Below are positions 31,220 to 40,601 of a stretch of DNA of 64,000 nt, piece by piece. Origin of the DNA: Opitutales bacterium. Its GTDB lineage: Bacteria > Verrucomicrobiota > Verrucomicrobiia > Opitutales > UBA953. Below the pieces are notes generated by a model. The model searched no databases. It had not been told where the DNA came from and saw only the letters and a program-made list of their open reading frames with translations. The number at the start of each line of letters is the position of its first letter. Within the stretch, counting starts at the first letter, position 1. Both the position numbers and the translations under genes were made by a program. Location of the stretch: contig JAILGB010000011.1 in NCBI GenBank assembly GCA_024697185.1, positions 62,001 to 126,000 of the forward strand, read 5' to 3'.

Positions 31220-31594
31220 TTATTTAGAGGAAACAACGCCGATGGTCTTACGGGCGCCCTTGCGGGTGCGGGCATTGGTTTTTGTGCGTTGTCCGCGAAC
31301 GGGCAAGCCACGGAAATGGCGCAAACCGCGATAAGATTTGATTGATTGCAGGCGCTTGATATCGCCTTGCACTTCACGGCGGAGATCGCCTTCGCACTTA
31401 TAGCCTTTTTCGACAATATAGTTAACGATCTTCGTCAATTGTTCTTCTGTGAGCTTGTCAGAACGCATCGCCGGATCGAGACCGAGAGCCTGCACAATCT
31501 CTGTTGCGCGGGTCGGGCCGATACCATAAATATAACGCAATGCGATTTCAACGCGCTTGTTATTAGGAATGTCTACACCGAGTAAACGTGGCAT
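31220..31594 (-). CDS. rpsM: 30S ribosomal protein S13
   Basis: [48 protein letters not shown]. Confidence 0.98.
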   Translation of the reverse strand: MPRLLGVDIPNNKRVEIALRYIYGIGPTRATEIVQALGLDPAMRSDKLTEEQLTKIVNYIVEKGYKCEGDLRREVQGDIKRLQSIKSYRGLRHFRGLPVRGQRTKTNARTRKGARKTIGVVSSK

Positions 31595-31814
31595 ATTTTT
31601 ATTGGTTGATTGTTATTAATAATAAGCCTCTTTTTGAGGACCAAGTTCGCCTCGCCCAAAACGAGCAAGGGAAAAGTGTTTTATCATTTTACACCTTTTC
31701 AAAAAAAAATGAAAGAACTTTTTTAGAACGCCCGGCAACCCTGCAGAGGATTTCTGTTGAACATTTTGAAATCACGCTCAAAAAATCAATTTTTTACAAC
31801 GTCGGATTTTTGCG

Positions 31815-32723
31815 TCAACCTAACGTCTCCTTTGGTTGAGCCGATATTTTTTCTTCCGTCTCCTCTTCTCTCTTGCGGTTCAAAAAACTTTTAGGTTTTA
31901 AAATCAGCGGCAAATTGTGCCCATAAAGTTTTTTTATCACAATTCTAAAAATAAAAAATGATGCCATCGGCAAAATTATCACCTGCAAACAAAATTGCGC
32001 TATAACAAACCCTGTCATAGCAACGGAGGCATCAACAATCTTACTTGCGTTTTTAAAAATTTTTTTTGAATAACGCTTGGAATAGTCAAAACGTTGCGTG
32101 AAAGAATGATTATTATTCCAAATTTCATCCCAAAATTTTGAGGATTGGTCGCCGACGATAGAAATTGTTTCGTTGCATTCCGCCATATGCGGCTGAAAAA
32201 AATAACGATCCGCGCCAATATTCAACAATGCGCAAAGTGGCAGCAGACAACGCAACAGCAAAAGCAAAATAAAAACGCGAAGCAAATGGTCGCATGCCCA
32301 GTCGCCCCACTTCCAATATCGAAGCGGATACGACAAAAGCATCGTTCCCGCGATAAACAACAAACCCGTTTTCCCGATCAGCGCGGCAAAAACATAAGAT
32401 ATCTTTTGCACGCTCAAAGAAACGACTGCCGTAAACATGACATTGGAAAGGGTTTCAATCACATCATCGACAGGATCCAAAATTTCACCGACGCCGACGG
32501 TCACGCCAACCCCCAACGGTTCCGCCGAAACCTCTGTGCTTTTAACGACGGAGATCGTCGCATTCGCCGTCCGCGCCGTCACAAATGTAATAGTCGCTTT
32601 AGAAATCGCATCCTCAAAATACTCATTCGAACAGCGATCAATCTCCTCGTCAAAAACAAACGAAAACAATGCCAATAAAAAAAGCGCCGACGAGAACAAC
32701 AAATGTTTTAAAAAAGCATTCAT
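31815..32723 (-). CDS. hypothetical multi-pass membrane protein
   Basis: 302 aa with several hydrophobic segments, downstream of the DAC-domain gene. Confidence 0.6.
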   Translation of the reverse strand: MNAFLKHLLFSSALFLLALFSFVFDEEIDRCSNEYFEDAISKATITFVTARTANATISVVKSTEVSAEPLGVGVTVGVGEILDPVDDVIETLSNVMFTAVVSLSVQKISYVFAALIGKTGLLFIAGTMLLSYPLRYWKWGDWACDHLLRVFILLLLLRCLLPLCALLNIGADRYFFQPHMAECNETISIVGDQSSKFWDEIWNNNHSFTQRFDYSKRYSKKIFKNASKIVDASVAMTGFVIAQFCLQVIILPMASFFIFRIVIKKLYGHNLPLILKPKSFLNRKREEETEEKISAQPKETLG

Positions 32724-32757
32724 GCGCCAACTTAAATTTTTTCAAACCGCCGCCCGA

Positions 32758-34122
32758 TCACAACGCTCTCCCATGCGAGCGCTCCAGCATAACGACTCCT
32801 TCTCCATTGCGGAAAAGCGTCACCTGTCCCGAAGAAGAAACAACAATCGCCACACAATCCACAATCGAAGAAATCGCGCAAGCGGCGGCGTGTCGTGTCC
32901 CGAGTCCTCCCGGAAGATTAAGTTTCGTATCCACACCCGCCGCTTTTACAAAACTCCCCGCCGAATCAATGACGCCCTCGCCGTCAATAACAAAAGCGCC
33001 GTCAATCAACGCCAGCTCTTTGACGGTTTCCCGCATAAAGGGATTTTTGATGTTCTTGTCCTCGTCCGCATAACCGTTGAACGGATTCATAATCAACGGC
33101 TCGACATACTGCCTGATTTGATCCAGGCGTCCGATAATGAACATCGAACCGACCGACTTTCCCTCGCGACCTTCAACCGCGAGATCCGCCGCCAATGAAA
33201 TCGTCTTTTCGATGACCTCCGGCTCGATATGTGCCGGAATAAGGGCTTTCTTGCTCTCCGCCTCCGTGATCGTCGGGAACTCGTCATGCACATTGACAAT
33301 CATAAATGTGTCAAAACGGTTCGAGTGTGCGTTCCCGCCGAGACAGGCAATCAAATCCGTCGGCTTCAAAATCCCGTGCATCAAACCGATAAAAATAGCC
33401 GATCGCAGCTGGGACAAACGATGCGCAGAAAATGAACTCACAACGATTTTCTCGTAATTTTCACCGTTCTCGTTATGGATTTCCACCTTTTCGCTCGAAG
33501 TGATAACCACCAGTTTATACGGTTTTTTGGAAAAATTTAAAATCGGTGGCGGGGTTGCAAACGTATCTGCAAAAAGGAAAAAATGCGAGCACTTGCTCTT
33601 GATCGCAATATTGCTCGAAGCCTGACCAAGCATCTTTGAAATCTTTGTCTGCTCCTTATGCTCGTGATTGTTCGCCTCGCCCCGAATACTTGAAATCACA
33701 GAACGGCGAAACTCCCGAAGAGTTGTCGATCCCGCAAAACCCTCCACAAAACTTTTGTTCCCGAGAAAAGCAACCAGTTCTGCCAAGACTTCGGGATAGT
33801 TGAAAGTGCGCTCTGGAGATAAAAAAATGACCAAAACACAAGTCGTTCCCGACTCTCCATTTACTTTTTCGCAAAAACGCCCGATGGCGACAACCTTACT
33901 TTTGATAAATTTTGAACGGCAACAAGCCAGTCTCAAACGGTTGTCAATACGCCCCGGCAACGATGTTTTTCGAGTCATCAGCGTTCCCGCGATTCCTTCG
34001 AGAACATCCTCTGGCGTTCCCGCCGGCATCGCCAATTTCAACAACTCCTTCACCGCAGCTGCCAAGCCGACGCTTTGCAGATCTACAATTCTCTGTTGTT
34101 TGATAAGACGATCGAGACGCAC
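32758..34122 (-). CDS. PTS EIIA(type 2)-like domain fused to DisA_N/DAC (diadenylate cyclase) domain
   Basis: N-terminal EIIA-like stretch (TSLPGRIDNRLRLACCRSKFIKSKVVAIGR); C-terminal DAC motifs ELALIDGAFVIDGEG and PGGLGTRHAAACAIS...VAIVVSSSGQVTLFRNG. Confidence 0.75.
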   Translation of the reverse strand: MRLDRLIKQQRIVDLQSVGLAAAVKELLKLAMPAGTPEDVLEGIAGTLMTRKTSLPGRIDNRLRLACCRSKFIKSKVVAIGRFCEKVNGESGTTCVLVIFLSPERTFNYPEVLAELVAFLGNKSFVEGFAGSTTLREFRRSVISSIRGEANNHEHKEQTKISKMLGQASSNIAIKSKCSHFFLFADTFATPPPILNFSKKPYKLVVITSSEKVEIHNENGENYEKIVVSSFSAHRLSQLRSAIFIGLMHGILKPTDLIACLGGNAHSNRFDTFMIVNVHDEFPTITEAESKKALIPAHIEPEVIEKTISLAADLAVEGREGKSVGSMFIIGRLDQIRQYVEPLIMNPFNGYADEDKNIKNPFMRETVKELALIDGAFVIDGEGVIDSAGSFVKAAGVDTKLNLPGGLGTRHAAACAISSIVDCVAIVVSSSGQVTLFRNGEGVVMLERSHGRAL

Positions 34123-34125
34123 TTT

Positions 34126-34530
34126 TTAAAATCGTTTTTCCCAGTTGAGAGCTCCTTTTTTCACTTCGTACCAAAGGCCAAAAAGCAAAATAAAGATAAA
34201 GACACCCAAGCCCCAAATCACGCCGTGACAAAGAGTTTGCAATCCTTCAAGCTTTAAAAACGAACGATAGACAATCGCCGCCGGGATTAAAAATACGACT
34301 TCAATATCAAACAAAACAAAAAGGAGCGCCGTCACATAAAAACGAAGATTAAAGCGCGGATGCGGATTTCCGGGAACCTTCAATCCGCATTCGTAGGCCA
34401 CGTCCTGGTTGCGATTGCCATGACCGCGCTGTCCGGTGATATGGCTCAAAATGATGATAATCACGGGCAGTGCGCACCCGATAATCACCTGCACAAGAAC
34501 GGGGAGATACGAAAATTCTACTTCTTGCAT
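34126..34530 (-). CDS. nuoA: NADH-quinone oxidoreductase subunit A
   Basis: 134 aa, three TM; YECGLKVPGNPHPRFNLRFYVTALLFVLFDIEVVFLIP. Confidence 0.95.
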   Translation of the reverse strand: MQEVEFSYLPVLVQVIIGCALPVIIIILSHITGQRGHGNRNQDVAYECGLKVPGNPHPRFNLRFYVTALLFVLFDIEVVFLIPAAIVYRSFLKLEGLQTLCHGVIWGLGVFIFILLFGLWYEVKKGALNWEKRF

Positions 34531-34575
34531 ATATTAGGAATATTAAACCGCCACCATTTTTTTAGCAAGCACCAA

Positions 34576-36648
34576 TTAAGCCAGATCCTCACGCTCCAAC
34601 AGAGCTTCCGGCGACGGTTCGCGCCCCATAAAATCGCGGAAAAGGCAGTCCGCGGGAACGAGATTGCCTCGCGCTAAAATTTTCTGTCTGAAATCCGTTC
34701 CCGTCGCGCGGTTAAAGATCCCCTCCTTCAAAAAGCGTGTAAAACAATCCGCATCGAGCATCTCCGCCCATTTGTAGGAATAGTAGCCCGCCGCATAACC
34801 TACCGGTTCCGAAAAAAGATGCAAAAACTTATAGACCATACAAATTTGCGGCTCGCTTGTCGGGATCAAATAATCCCCGATCGTTTTATTCCAATAGTCT
34901 TCAAAATCAACGTTCCCGTAAATTTCCGGGAAACAATGAAAATCGAGATCCATCTTGCCGAACGACAGTTGGCGCAGCGTTCCCGCCGCCGCCCTAAAAT
35001 TTTTGGCTTTCAAAAGCTTGTCCAACAATGCTTCCGGCAAAACTTCGCCCGTCACATAATGCTTGGCAAAAATCTTAAGCGACTCGGCGTGTTTGCACCA
35101 ATTCTCCATAATTTGCGACGGCAGTTCCACAAAATCCCACGCCACGGCCGTTCCCGCAAGGTCCGGGATCTCCACTTCGCTCAAAACATGATGCAACAAA
35201 TGCCCGAACTCATGGAAAAGTGTCGTCACCTCCAAAAAATTGAGCAACGCGGGCTTGTCAGGCGTCGGACATGTAAAATTCCCGACAATCAGCCCCAAAT
35301 GCGGTTTTGCCGTTCCCGCGGGAACGCCAAATTTCGAATGCGGTGTATTCTCATATTCTGCCGTCTCCAATGCATCCATCCACGCGCCGGAACGCTTTGA
35401 CTCTCGCGGGAACCAGTCCGTATAAAACGCCCCCAGCATTTTCTCTCCGTCAAAAATTTCGTAAGTTTTCACCGCGTCATTCCAAGCTTTAACGGCGGTG
35501 TTTTCACGAACTTCAATGCCGTAAAGCCGATTGACCACTTCAAACGCTCCCGCAATCACCGAGTCGATCGGGAAATAGGGGCGCAGCAACTCCTCGTCAA
35601 AATCATATTTCTCCCGACGCAACTTTTCCGACCAATATTCAATGGCCCAAGGCGCGATTTTCCCGCTGGCGAGAGCTGTTTTGTCACCGCTATTTTTTGC
35701 AAATGCGATGAGTTCCTCGTTTTCCTTTTGCAAAAACGGCTCGATACGGGAACGCAAATCTTCCACAAATCTTAACGCGTTCCCGCCATTTTTCGCCATT
35801 CGTCTGCATGTCGTATAATCTGCAAAATTTTTAAAGCCCAGCAAAATCGCCATTTCGTGGCGCAACGCCAAAATTTCACGAATCAACTCGGTATTGTCAA
35901 ACTTTCCCCCGCGAGCGACCGCGTTGGACGCTTCCCAAAATTCTTTTCGCAACGCGTCATTTTCTGCATATCGCATCACGGGCGACAAAATCGGCGCCTG
36001 CAAAGTGAATCGCCAAGTCCCTTCCGGGAAGCCTTTGCTTTTTGCACTTAAGGCCGCCGCTTCAAGAGTCGTTGCGGGAACGCCTTTCAAGAGACTCCCG
36101 TCATCAATTATTTTTTCCCACGCGTTTGTCGCATCGAGCACATTGTTGGTAAACTGGGATGTTTTTTTCGCCAACGCCGCATTGATCTCCGCCAAACGTT
36201 TCTTTTTGTCGTCGGGCAAATCCGCACCGTTTTCTCTAAAATCCTCCAACGTTTCCTCCAACAAACGGCGCTCTGCTGGCGTCAGATCCGCGGGAACGGT
36301 TTTTCGTGCCGCCGTTTTGATAACCCGCCACAAATCCGCATTGAGTGTCAATCCGCAAAAAAAGTCCGTTACGCTCGGCAAAACTTTTTCATACGCCTCT
36401 CGCAGAGCCGGGCTGTTTTCAACACCCTCCAAATGGCGAACCCGACTCCAAACACGCTCGAGCCCGCGCGTTGACTCGGCAAAAGCGACGACCGTGTCCC
36501 TAAAATTGCAATCCGCCTCCGATTGCGAACAAATCTCCGCGACGGCGGCTTTTGCCGATGTCAGGGAAGCTTCTACGGCGGGAACGATTTTGTCGGCGCT
36601 CATCGCCTGCCAGTCAGGATAAAAATCTTCAGTCAAAAACGCGTTCAT
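34576..36648 (-). CDS. M3 family oligopeptidase A-like metallopeptidase
   Basis: 690 aa; zinc site VTTLFHEFGHLLHHVLS; ELPSQIMENWC. Confidence 0.93.
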   Translation of the reverse strand: MNAFLTEDFYPDWQAMSADKIVPAVEASLTSAKAAVAEICSQSEADCNFRDTVVAFAESTRGLERVWSRVRHLEGVENSPALREAYEKVLPSVTDFFCGLTLNADLWRVIKTAARKTVPADLTPAERRLLEETLEDFRENGADLPDDKKKRLAEINAALAKKTSQFTNNVLDATNAWEKIIDDGSLLKGVPATTLEAAALSAKSKGFPEGTWRFTLQAPILSPVMRYAENDALRKEFWEASNAVARGGKFDNTELIREILALRHEMAILLGFKNFADYTTCRRMAKNGGNALRFVEDLRSRIEPFLQKENEELIAFAKNSGDKTALASGKIAPWAIEYWSEKLRREKYDFDEELLRPYFPIDSVIAGAFEVVNRLYGIEVRENTAVKAWNDAVKTYEIFDGEKMLGAFYTDWFPRESKRSGAWMDALETAEYENTPHSKFGVPAGTAKPHLGLIVGNFTCPTPDKPALLNFLEVTTLFHEFGHLLHHVLSEVEIPDLAGTAVAWDFVELPSQIMENWCKHAESLKIFAKHYVTGEVLPEALLDKLLKAKNFRAAAGTLRQLSFGKMDLDFHCFPEIYGNVDFEDYWNKTIGDYLIPTSEPQICMVYKFLHLFSEPVGYAAGYYSYKWAEMLDADCFTRFLKEGIFNRATGTDFRQKILARGNLVPADCLFRDFMGREPSPEALLEREDLA

Positions 36649-36712
36649 TTCTTTATTAAAAATGACGATGCCGCCGCAAGCAATTCCATTTTGGCGTTCC
36701 CGCTGTTCCCGG

Positions 36713-37786
36713 CTATTTTGTCGAACGCAACGTATAGCAGCGAAAGGTCATGGCGCATGCGTCCGCCTGCTTTATTGTTTTCATCTCATGCCCCTTGCCC
36801 CAGCTGTCGCTAAAAATAATCGTTCCCGCCGAATCGTCATATCCGATGATCAATCGCATATGTCCGCCTCTCGCCTGCGGGATCGGAACCGATTCCGGAT
36901 AAAGTCCCAGCTGGACGCTCCACAACACGGGAACGCCGGAATTGATTGTTTTGCGAATTTCATTCATCCAGCGTTTCAACTGCTGCTTTTGCGTTCTCGC
37001 CTCTCTCAAAATTGCCGGATCGGCCTTCAAATAGTCAGGTGCCAATAATAGCTGGGCGCGTTTCTTGCGGGCGATCTTATTATAGGTTTCGAGCCAATTG
37101 TAAGTCGGGCCGTCGAGGATTTGAAATTTTAAATGAAACTTTCGCGCGATCTCCCCCAACGCCTGTTCCATCGCCAAGGTGCTCGTGCCGCCGTCACCGC
37201 TCGAATCACAAAGCGCCGCGAGAGAATGCTGGTCGATACTTTCCATGCCGTAAAGCGCAAAGACCCGTGAAAGCGTCGCCGGAAGGCAGTAGCCTTTTTC
37301 GCCCTGGTCGACCATCGGAATGTCCTTGATATAGGCAGTTTTTGCCTTGGTGTTGACAACAAGATGGCTTTCCTTGATGTCGCGCCGTTTTATGGTGTCG
37401 TTCGCACCGCCCAATGAGAGGTCTTCGAGATTTTTTCCTTCGAGCAGGCGGATGTATTCAGCCCTAAATTCGCGACCGCTTTTTGTATAACCTGCCAAAA
37501 GTCTCGCGGCGACACCCTCTTTTTGCCATTGCCAAAACTCCTCGTCGTTGACTGTATTTTTCTTGGGCGTCCTCCCCGATTTCGCGGGAACGCCAAACTT
37601 TCGATTTTGCTCTTCGACAATTGATTTCACCTTGTCAAAAAAAACTGTTTGAGTCAGATCGCCATCGTCTCCGCGATTATACAAAATCGTTACAACAGGC
37701 CCGCTATCCGCCACATCCGCATTCCCCGTTCCCGCAAAAAGAAGGGATAATGACAATACGAGCAAAACAATTGATTTTTTTTTCAT
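36713..37786 (-). CDS. secreted C39/papain-like cysteine peptidase
   Basis: Signal peptide; putative Cys (GEKGYCLPATLSRVFALYG), His (GGHMRLIIGYD) and Asp (IIFSDSWGKGHE) in C39-like order. Confidence 0.72.
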   Translation of the reverse strand: MKKKSIVLLVLSLSLLFAGTGNADVADSGPVVTILYNRGDDGDLTQTVFFDKVKSIVEEQNRKFGVPAKSGRTPKKNTVNDEEFWQWQKEGVAARLLAGYTKSGREFRAEYIRLLEGKNLEDLSLGGANDTIKRRDIKESHLVVNTKAKTAYIKDIPMVDQGEKGYCLPATLSRVFALYGMESIDQHSLAALCDSSGDGGTSTLAMEQALGEIARKFHLKFQILDGPTYNWLETYNKIARKKRAQLLLAPDYLKADPAILREARTQKQQLKRWMNEIRKTINSGVPVLWSVQLGLYPESVPIPQARGGHMRLIIGYDDSAGTIIFSDSWGKGHEMKTIKQADACAMTFRCYTLRSTK

Positions 37787-40506
37787 TCGGGAAGTTTTAC
37801 ATAATTATCGCTGCGGGAATGTGCCGTTGACCAAATATCCAAAAGCCGCCAAGACTTAATTGTCGGGGTCAATTTTCGATCTTCGCGAATTTCCGCACCG
37901 ATCGAAAAACAGAAATGCATTTGGCTATAGGTCTCCGCATAAGCCTTGCCCATTCGGACAAAATCGTCATAAATTGCGGTGTTCGTCGCTCCCGCGCCTT
38001 TTACGGACGTCACCCGAAGATTCGTCCCCGACACCAACGACGCCTCGTCCGGCACTCGAATATCGAGCAAAAGAAAATGAATATCTCTGCCCATCGAGTC
38101 CACCAAAGCGTCGATTGCCGCAGTCAACTTTTCCATGTTCAAACCGGGCTTGCAAATGTAGCGCGCCCCTCGGATTCGAGTTCCCGCCGTCGCCAACGCA
38201 TACGGCTCTCCGGCCTTGAGTTTCAACATCGCGTTACGGAAATTCAACTTCCCGTAAAGCGAACCGTTGTTGACGCTTCGATCGTCCGCCCAAATCAGAT
38301 CTTCCAAATTCCGATCTCCATCGCCCTTAACAACGACAAAATCTTTTTGAATCACCGAACGGATTGTTCCCGTCTCGTGTCTCGGACGCCGCATCCAAAG
38401 CACTTCGTATTCTTCACCGCCGGCATATTCCTGAAGAATGGCGCGATCGATATTGGCGGCGAGCCAAGCTTTGAGTTCTGCCGCCGTTTTACAAATCATC
38501 ACACCGATCCCGCCTTCTCCGAGCTCGGGTTTCGCGACGCACGGGAACGCGATTTTTTCGCGTTCGAGGAGCGACAACGCCGTCTCAAACCGCCGCTCAA
38601 GATTTTTTTCCTCTTCGAGCAAAATTGTTTTCACCGCCATTCCGCGTTCCCGCGCAAAAGCATTATTCCCAAACAATTTTTGATAAGTCTCATATTTGGA
38701 TCCCGCAGGCAAACCGCCGGTATCGCCCAAACCGCGATTGACCAATGTAAACAGCGAAAATGAACGATAGACAAATGAAAGCCACAAATATTGGGCGATT
38801 ACAGGCAGGCGCAAAACAAATTCGGGCCAATTGCTGTGGCGCGTCAGCTTGCGTCTCAACATCACATGATGACGACGCCCGCGCCAGGTGAAGGATGGAA
38901 TAATATAATGCGTCAGCAAATAAAGCGCCAAAATCGCGCCAATGACAAGCCAGGCGGCATTGTGGTGCCACTCCTTAAAACGCTCGATGACCCCGCCTCC
39001 GACTTTTTCCGCCAACAAAATCAACGGCGGTGTCCACAAGGCGGCGGCAATGAAAAACAGAATAAAGAGTTTGTGCCAATCCAATTTCATAATCCCGGCG
39101 GCAATAAATGTCGGCACTCGCGAACCCGGAATAAATCGCGACGTGACAATCAGCGCCAAGCCTTTCGGATTTTTTGAAAAACGCTCGGACATTTCATCAA
39201 TTTGCTGCTCCGAGACAATCCATTTGAACGGCGGCGTGCGCACAATCGATCGGCCCAAAAAACGCCCGACCAGATAAAGCGCCAAATCTCCGATAAAAAT
39301 GCCGACCAAACAGGCGACACAGGCCGGGACAAAACCGATCAGCCCCTGCGCCACCAACAAGCCCGCCGCCAGACAGGTCGGATCCTCGGCGACAAATGTG
39401 CAAACCAAAATAATCAGCATCAACATCAGGATGCGCGCACCGTTGGCTGTCGAAATCGGCGGGAACGGCTCGTCGGCGGGAACGGGCGACGCCCTCAAAA
39501 GCAACGGATCCGACAATCGTCCCAAAAACGAAGCATATGCCGCCGACAACGCTTCACCCCCGTCCTCCAAAATCGAAGAATGACCGCCGGGAACAAAATA
39601 CGAAACCGCCTGAGGCATCAACTGTAACGAATATTCCGCCGTCGAAAATGTCGATTGAAGATCGCCTTGCCCGTGAGCGATAAACGCCGGACCGTTCCAG
39701 GAACGCAAAAACTGCGCCAGATCCGAAATGTCACTGTCCCACAAAACTCGGGCGAACTGCTTGTTGACGTTCCCGCGGTCCATCAAACCGAAATGCGGGA
39801 AAACATCCTGCATCAACTTGAATGCTCCAAGATGAAAAGTATAGACAATCTTATTAACAATATGATTGCCGAGCAACTCGTATTCTTGTGCGCCGACAGA
39901 GCCAGCCAAACCGAGCGACGCGATACGGTCCGGATGCCGGCTGCTCATATAAATCGCCACGCCGCCGCCCATGCCGAAACCCAAAACATGAACCTCGGGA
40001 ACGCCCAAAGCGTCCAAAAGTTCAAAAAGCGTTCCCGCAGACACCTCTATCGAATAATCTTCAACATCGCGCTCGCTCGCGCCACAACCGGGCAAATCGA
40101 CAAGAATCACCTTCCGATTCGCTTTTAAAAACTGCGCCAACGACCCCAACTGCCGGGAGTCCGCAGCCGCCCCGTGAATCAACAAAATAGGAGTTCCCGC
40201 ATGCTCGCTCCCCAAAACCTCATATGCCAGGCGAATCTCACGACCCGTCGGCTCCAGCCTGGAAACCGTAACACCTTCGACGCGCGCATCCAAACCCGTC
40301 GGGAACGTCCCTTGGACATACTCCGTCCCAACGCGCAACTCCGGCAAAGAAAGCATCGACTGCCCCGAACGCAAACCCTCCGAATACGGCCAATAGCTCC
40401 GAACAAAATAGCTGGCCAACAAAAGTAGGACAAGCATCCCGAAAACACGCCAGCGCACGGGAACACGCTGCCAAATATTCTTCTCGGAATTGGGTTTTCG
40501 AGCCAT
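37783..40506 (-). CDS. alpha/beta-hydrolase + DedA/SNARE-associated membrane domain + ATP-grasp ligase fusion
   Basis: Start MARKPNSEKN; hydrolase LLIHGAAADSRQ...VLGFGMGGGVAIYMSSRHPDRI; DedA VTSRFIPGSRVPTFIAAGIMKL; ATP-grasp AFPCVAKPELGEGGIGV...ILQEYAGGEEYEV. Confidence 0.85.
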   Translation of the reverse strand: MARKPNSEKNIWQRVPVRWRVFGMLVLLLLASYFVRSYWPYSEGLRSGQSMLSLPELRVGTEYVQGTFPTGLDARVEGVTVSRLEPTGREIRLAYEVLGSEHAGTPILLIHGAAADSRQLGSLAQFLKANRKVILVDLPGCGASERDVEDYSIEVSAGTLFELLDALGVPEVHVLGFGMGGGVAIYMSSRHPDRIASLGLAGSVGAQEYELLGNHIVNKIVYTFHLGAFKLMQDVFPHFGLMDRGNVNKQFARVLWDSDISDLAQFLRSWNGPAFIAHGQGDLQSTFSTAEYSLQLMPQAVSYFVPGGHSSILEDGGEALSAAYASFLGRLSDPLLLRASPVPADEPFPPISTANGARILMLMLIILVCTFVAEDPTCLAAGLLVAQGLIGFVPACVACLVGIFIGDLALYLVGRFLGRSIVRTPPFKWIVSEQQIDEMSERFSKNPKGLALIVTSRFIPGSRVPTFIAAGIMKLDWHKLFILFFIAAALWTPPLILLAEKVGGGVIERFKEWHHNAAWLVIGAILALYLLTHYIIPSFTWRGRRHHVMLRRKLTRHSNWPEFVLRLPVIAQYLWLSFVYRSFSLFTLVNRGLGDTGGLPAGSKYETYQKLFGNNAFARERGMAVKTILLEEEKNLERRFETALSLLEREKIAFPCVAKPELGEGGIGVMICKTAAELKAWLAANIDRAILQEYAGGEEYEVLWMRRPRHETGTIRSVIQKDFVVVKGDGDRNLEDLIWADDRSVNNGSLYGKLNFRNAMLKLKAGEPYALATAGTRIRGARYICKPGLNMEKLTAAIDALVDSMGRDIHFLLLDIRVPDEASLVSGTNLRVTSVKGAGATNTAIYDDFVRMGKAYAETYSQMHFCFSIGAEIREDRKLTPTIKSWRLLDIWSTAHSRSDNYVKLPE

Positions 40507-40512
40507 AAGTCC

Positions 40513-40541
40513 ATTATAATGAAGAGTCTGAATTTGAGCAA
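40513..40541 (-). promoter_or_regulatory. sigma70-like promoter TTGCTC-17-TATAAT, 6 nt from the fusion gene ATG
   Basis: Read directly on the minus strand. Confidence 0.65.
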
Positions 40542-40601
40542 TGAAAGAAGTCGGCAAAAACTTAAAAATATTCCCGCAAAATTTTGTCGTTCCCGCAAAA
40601 A

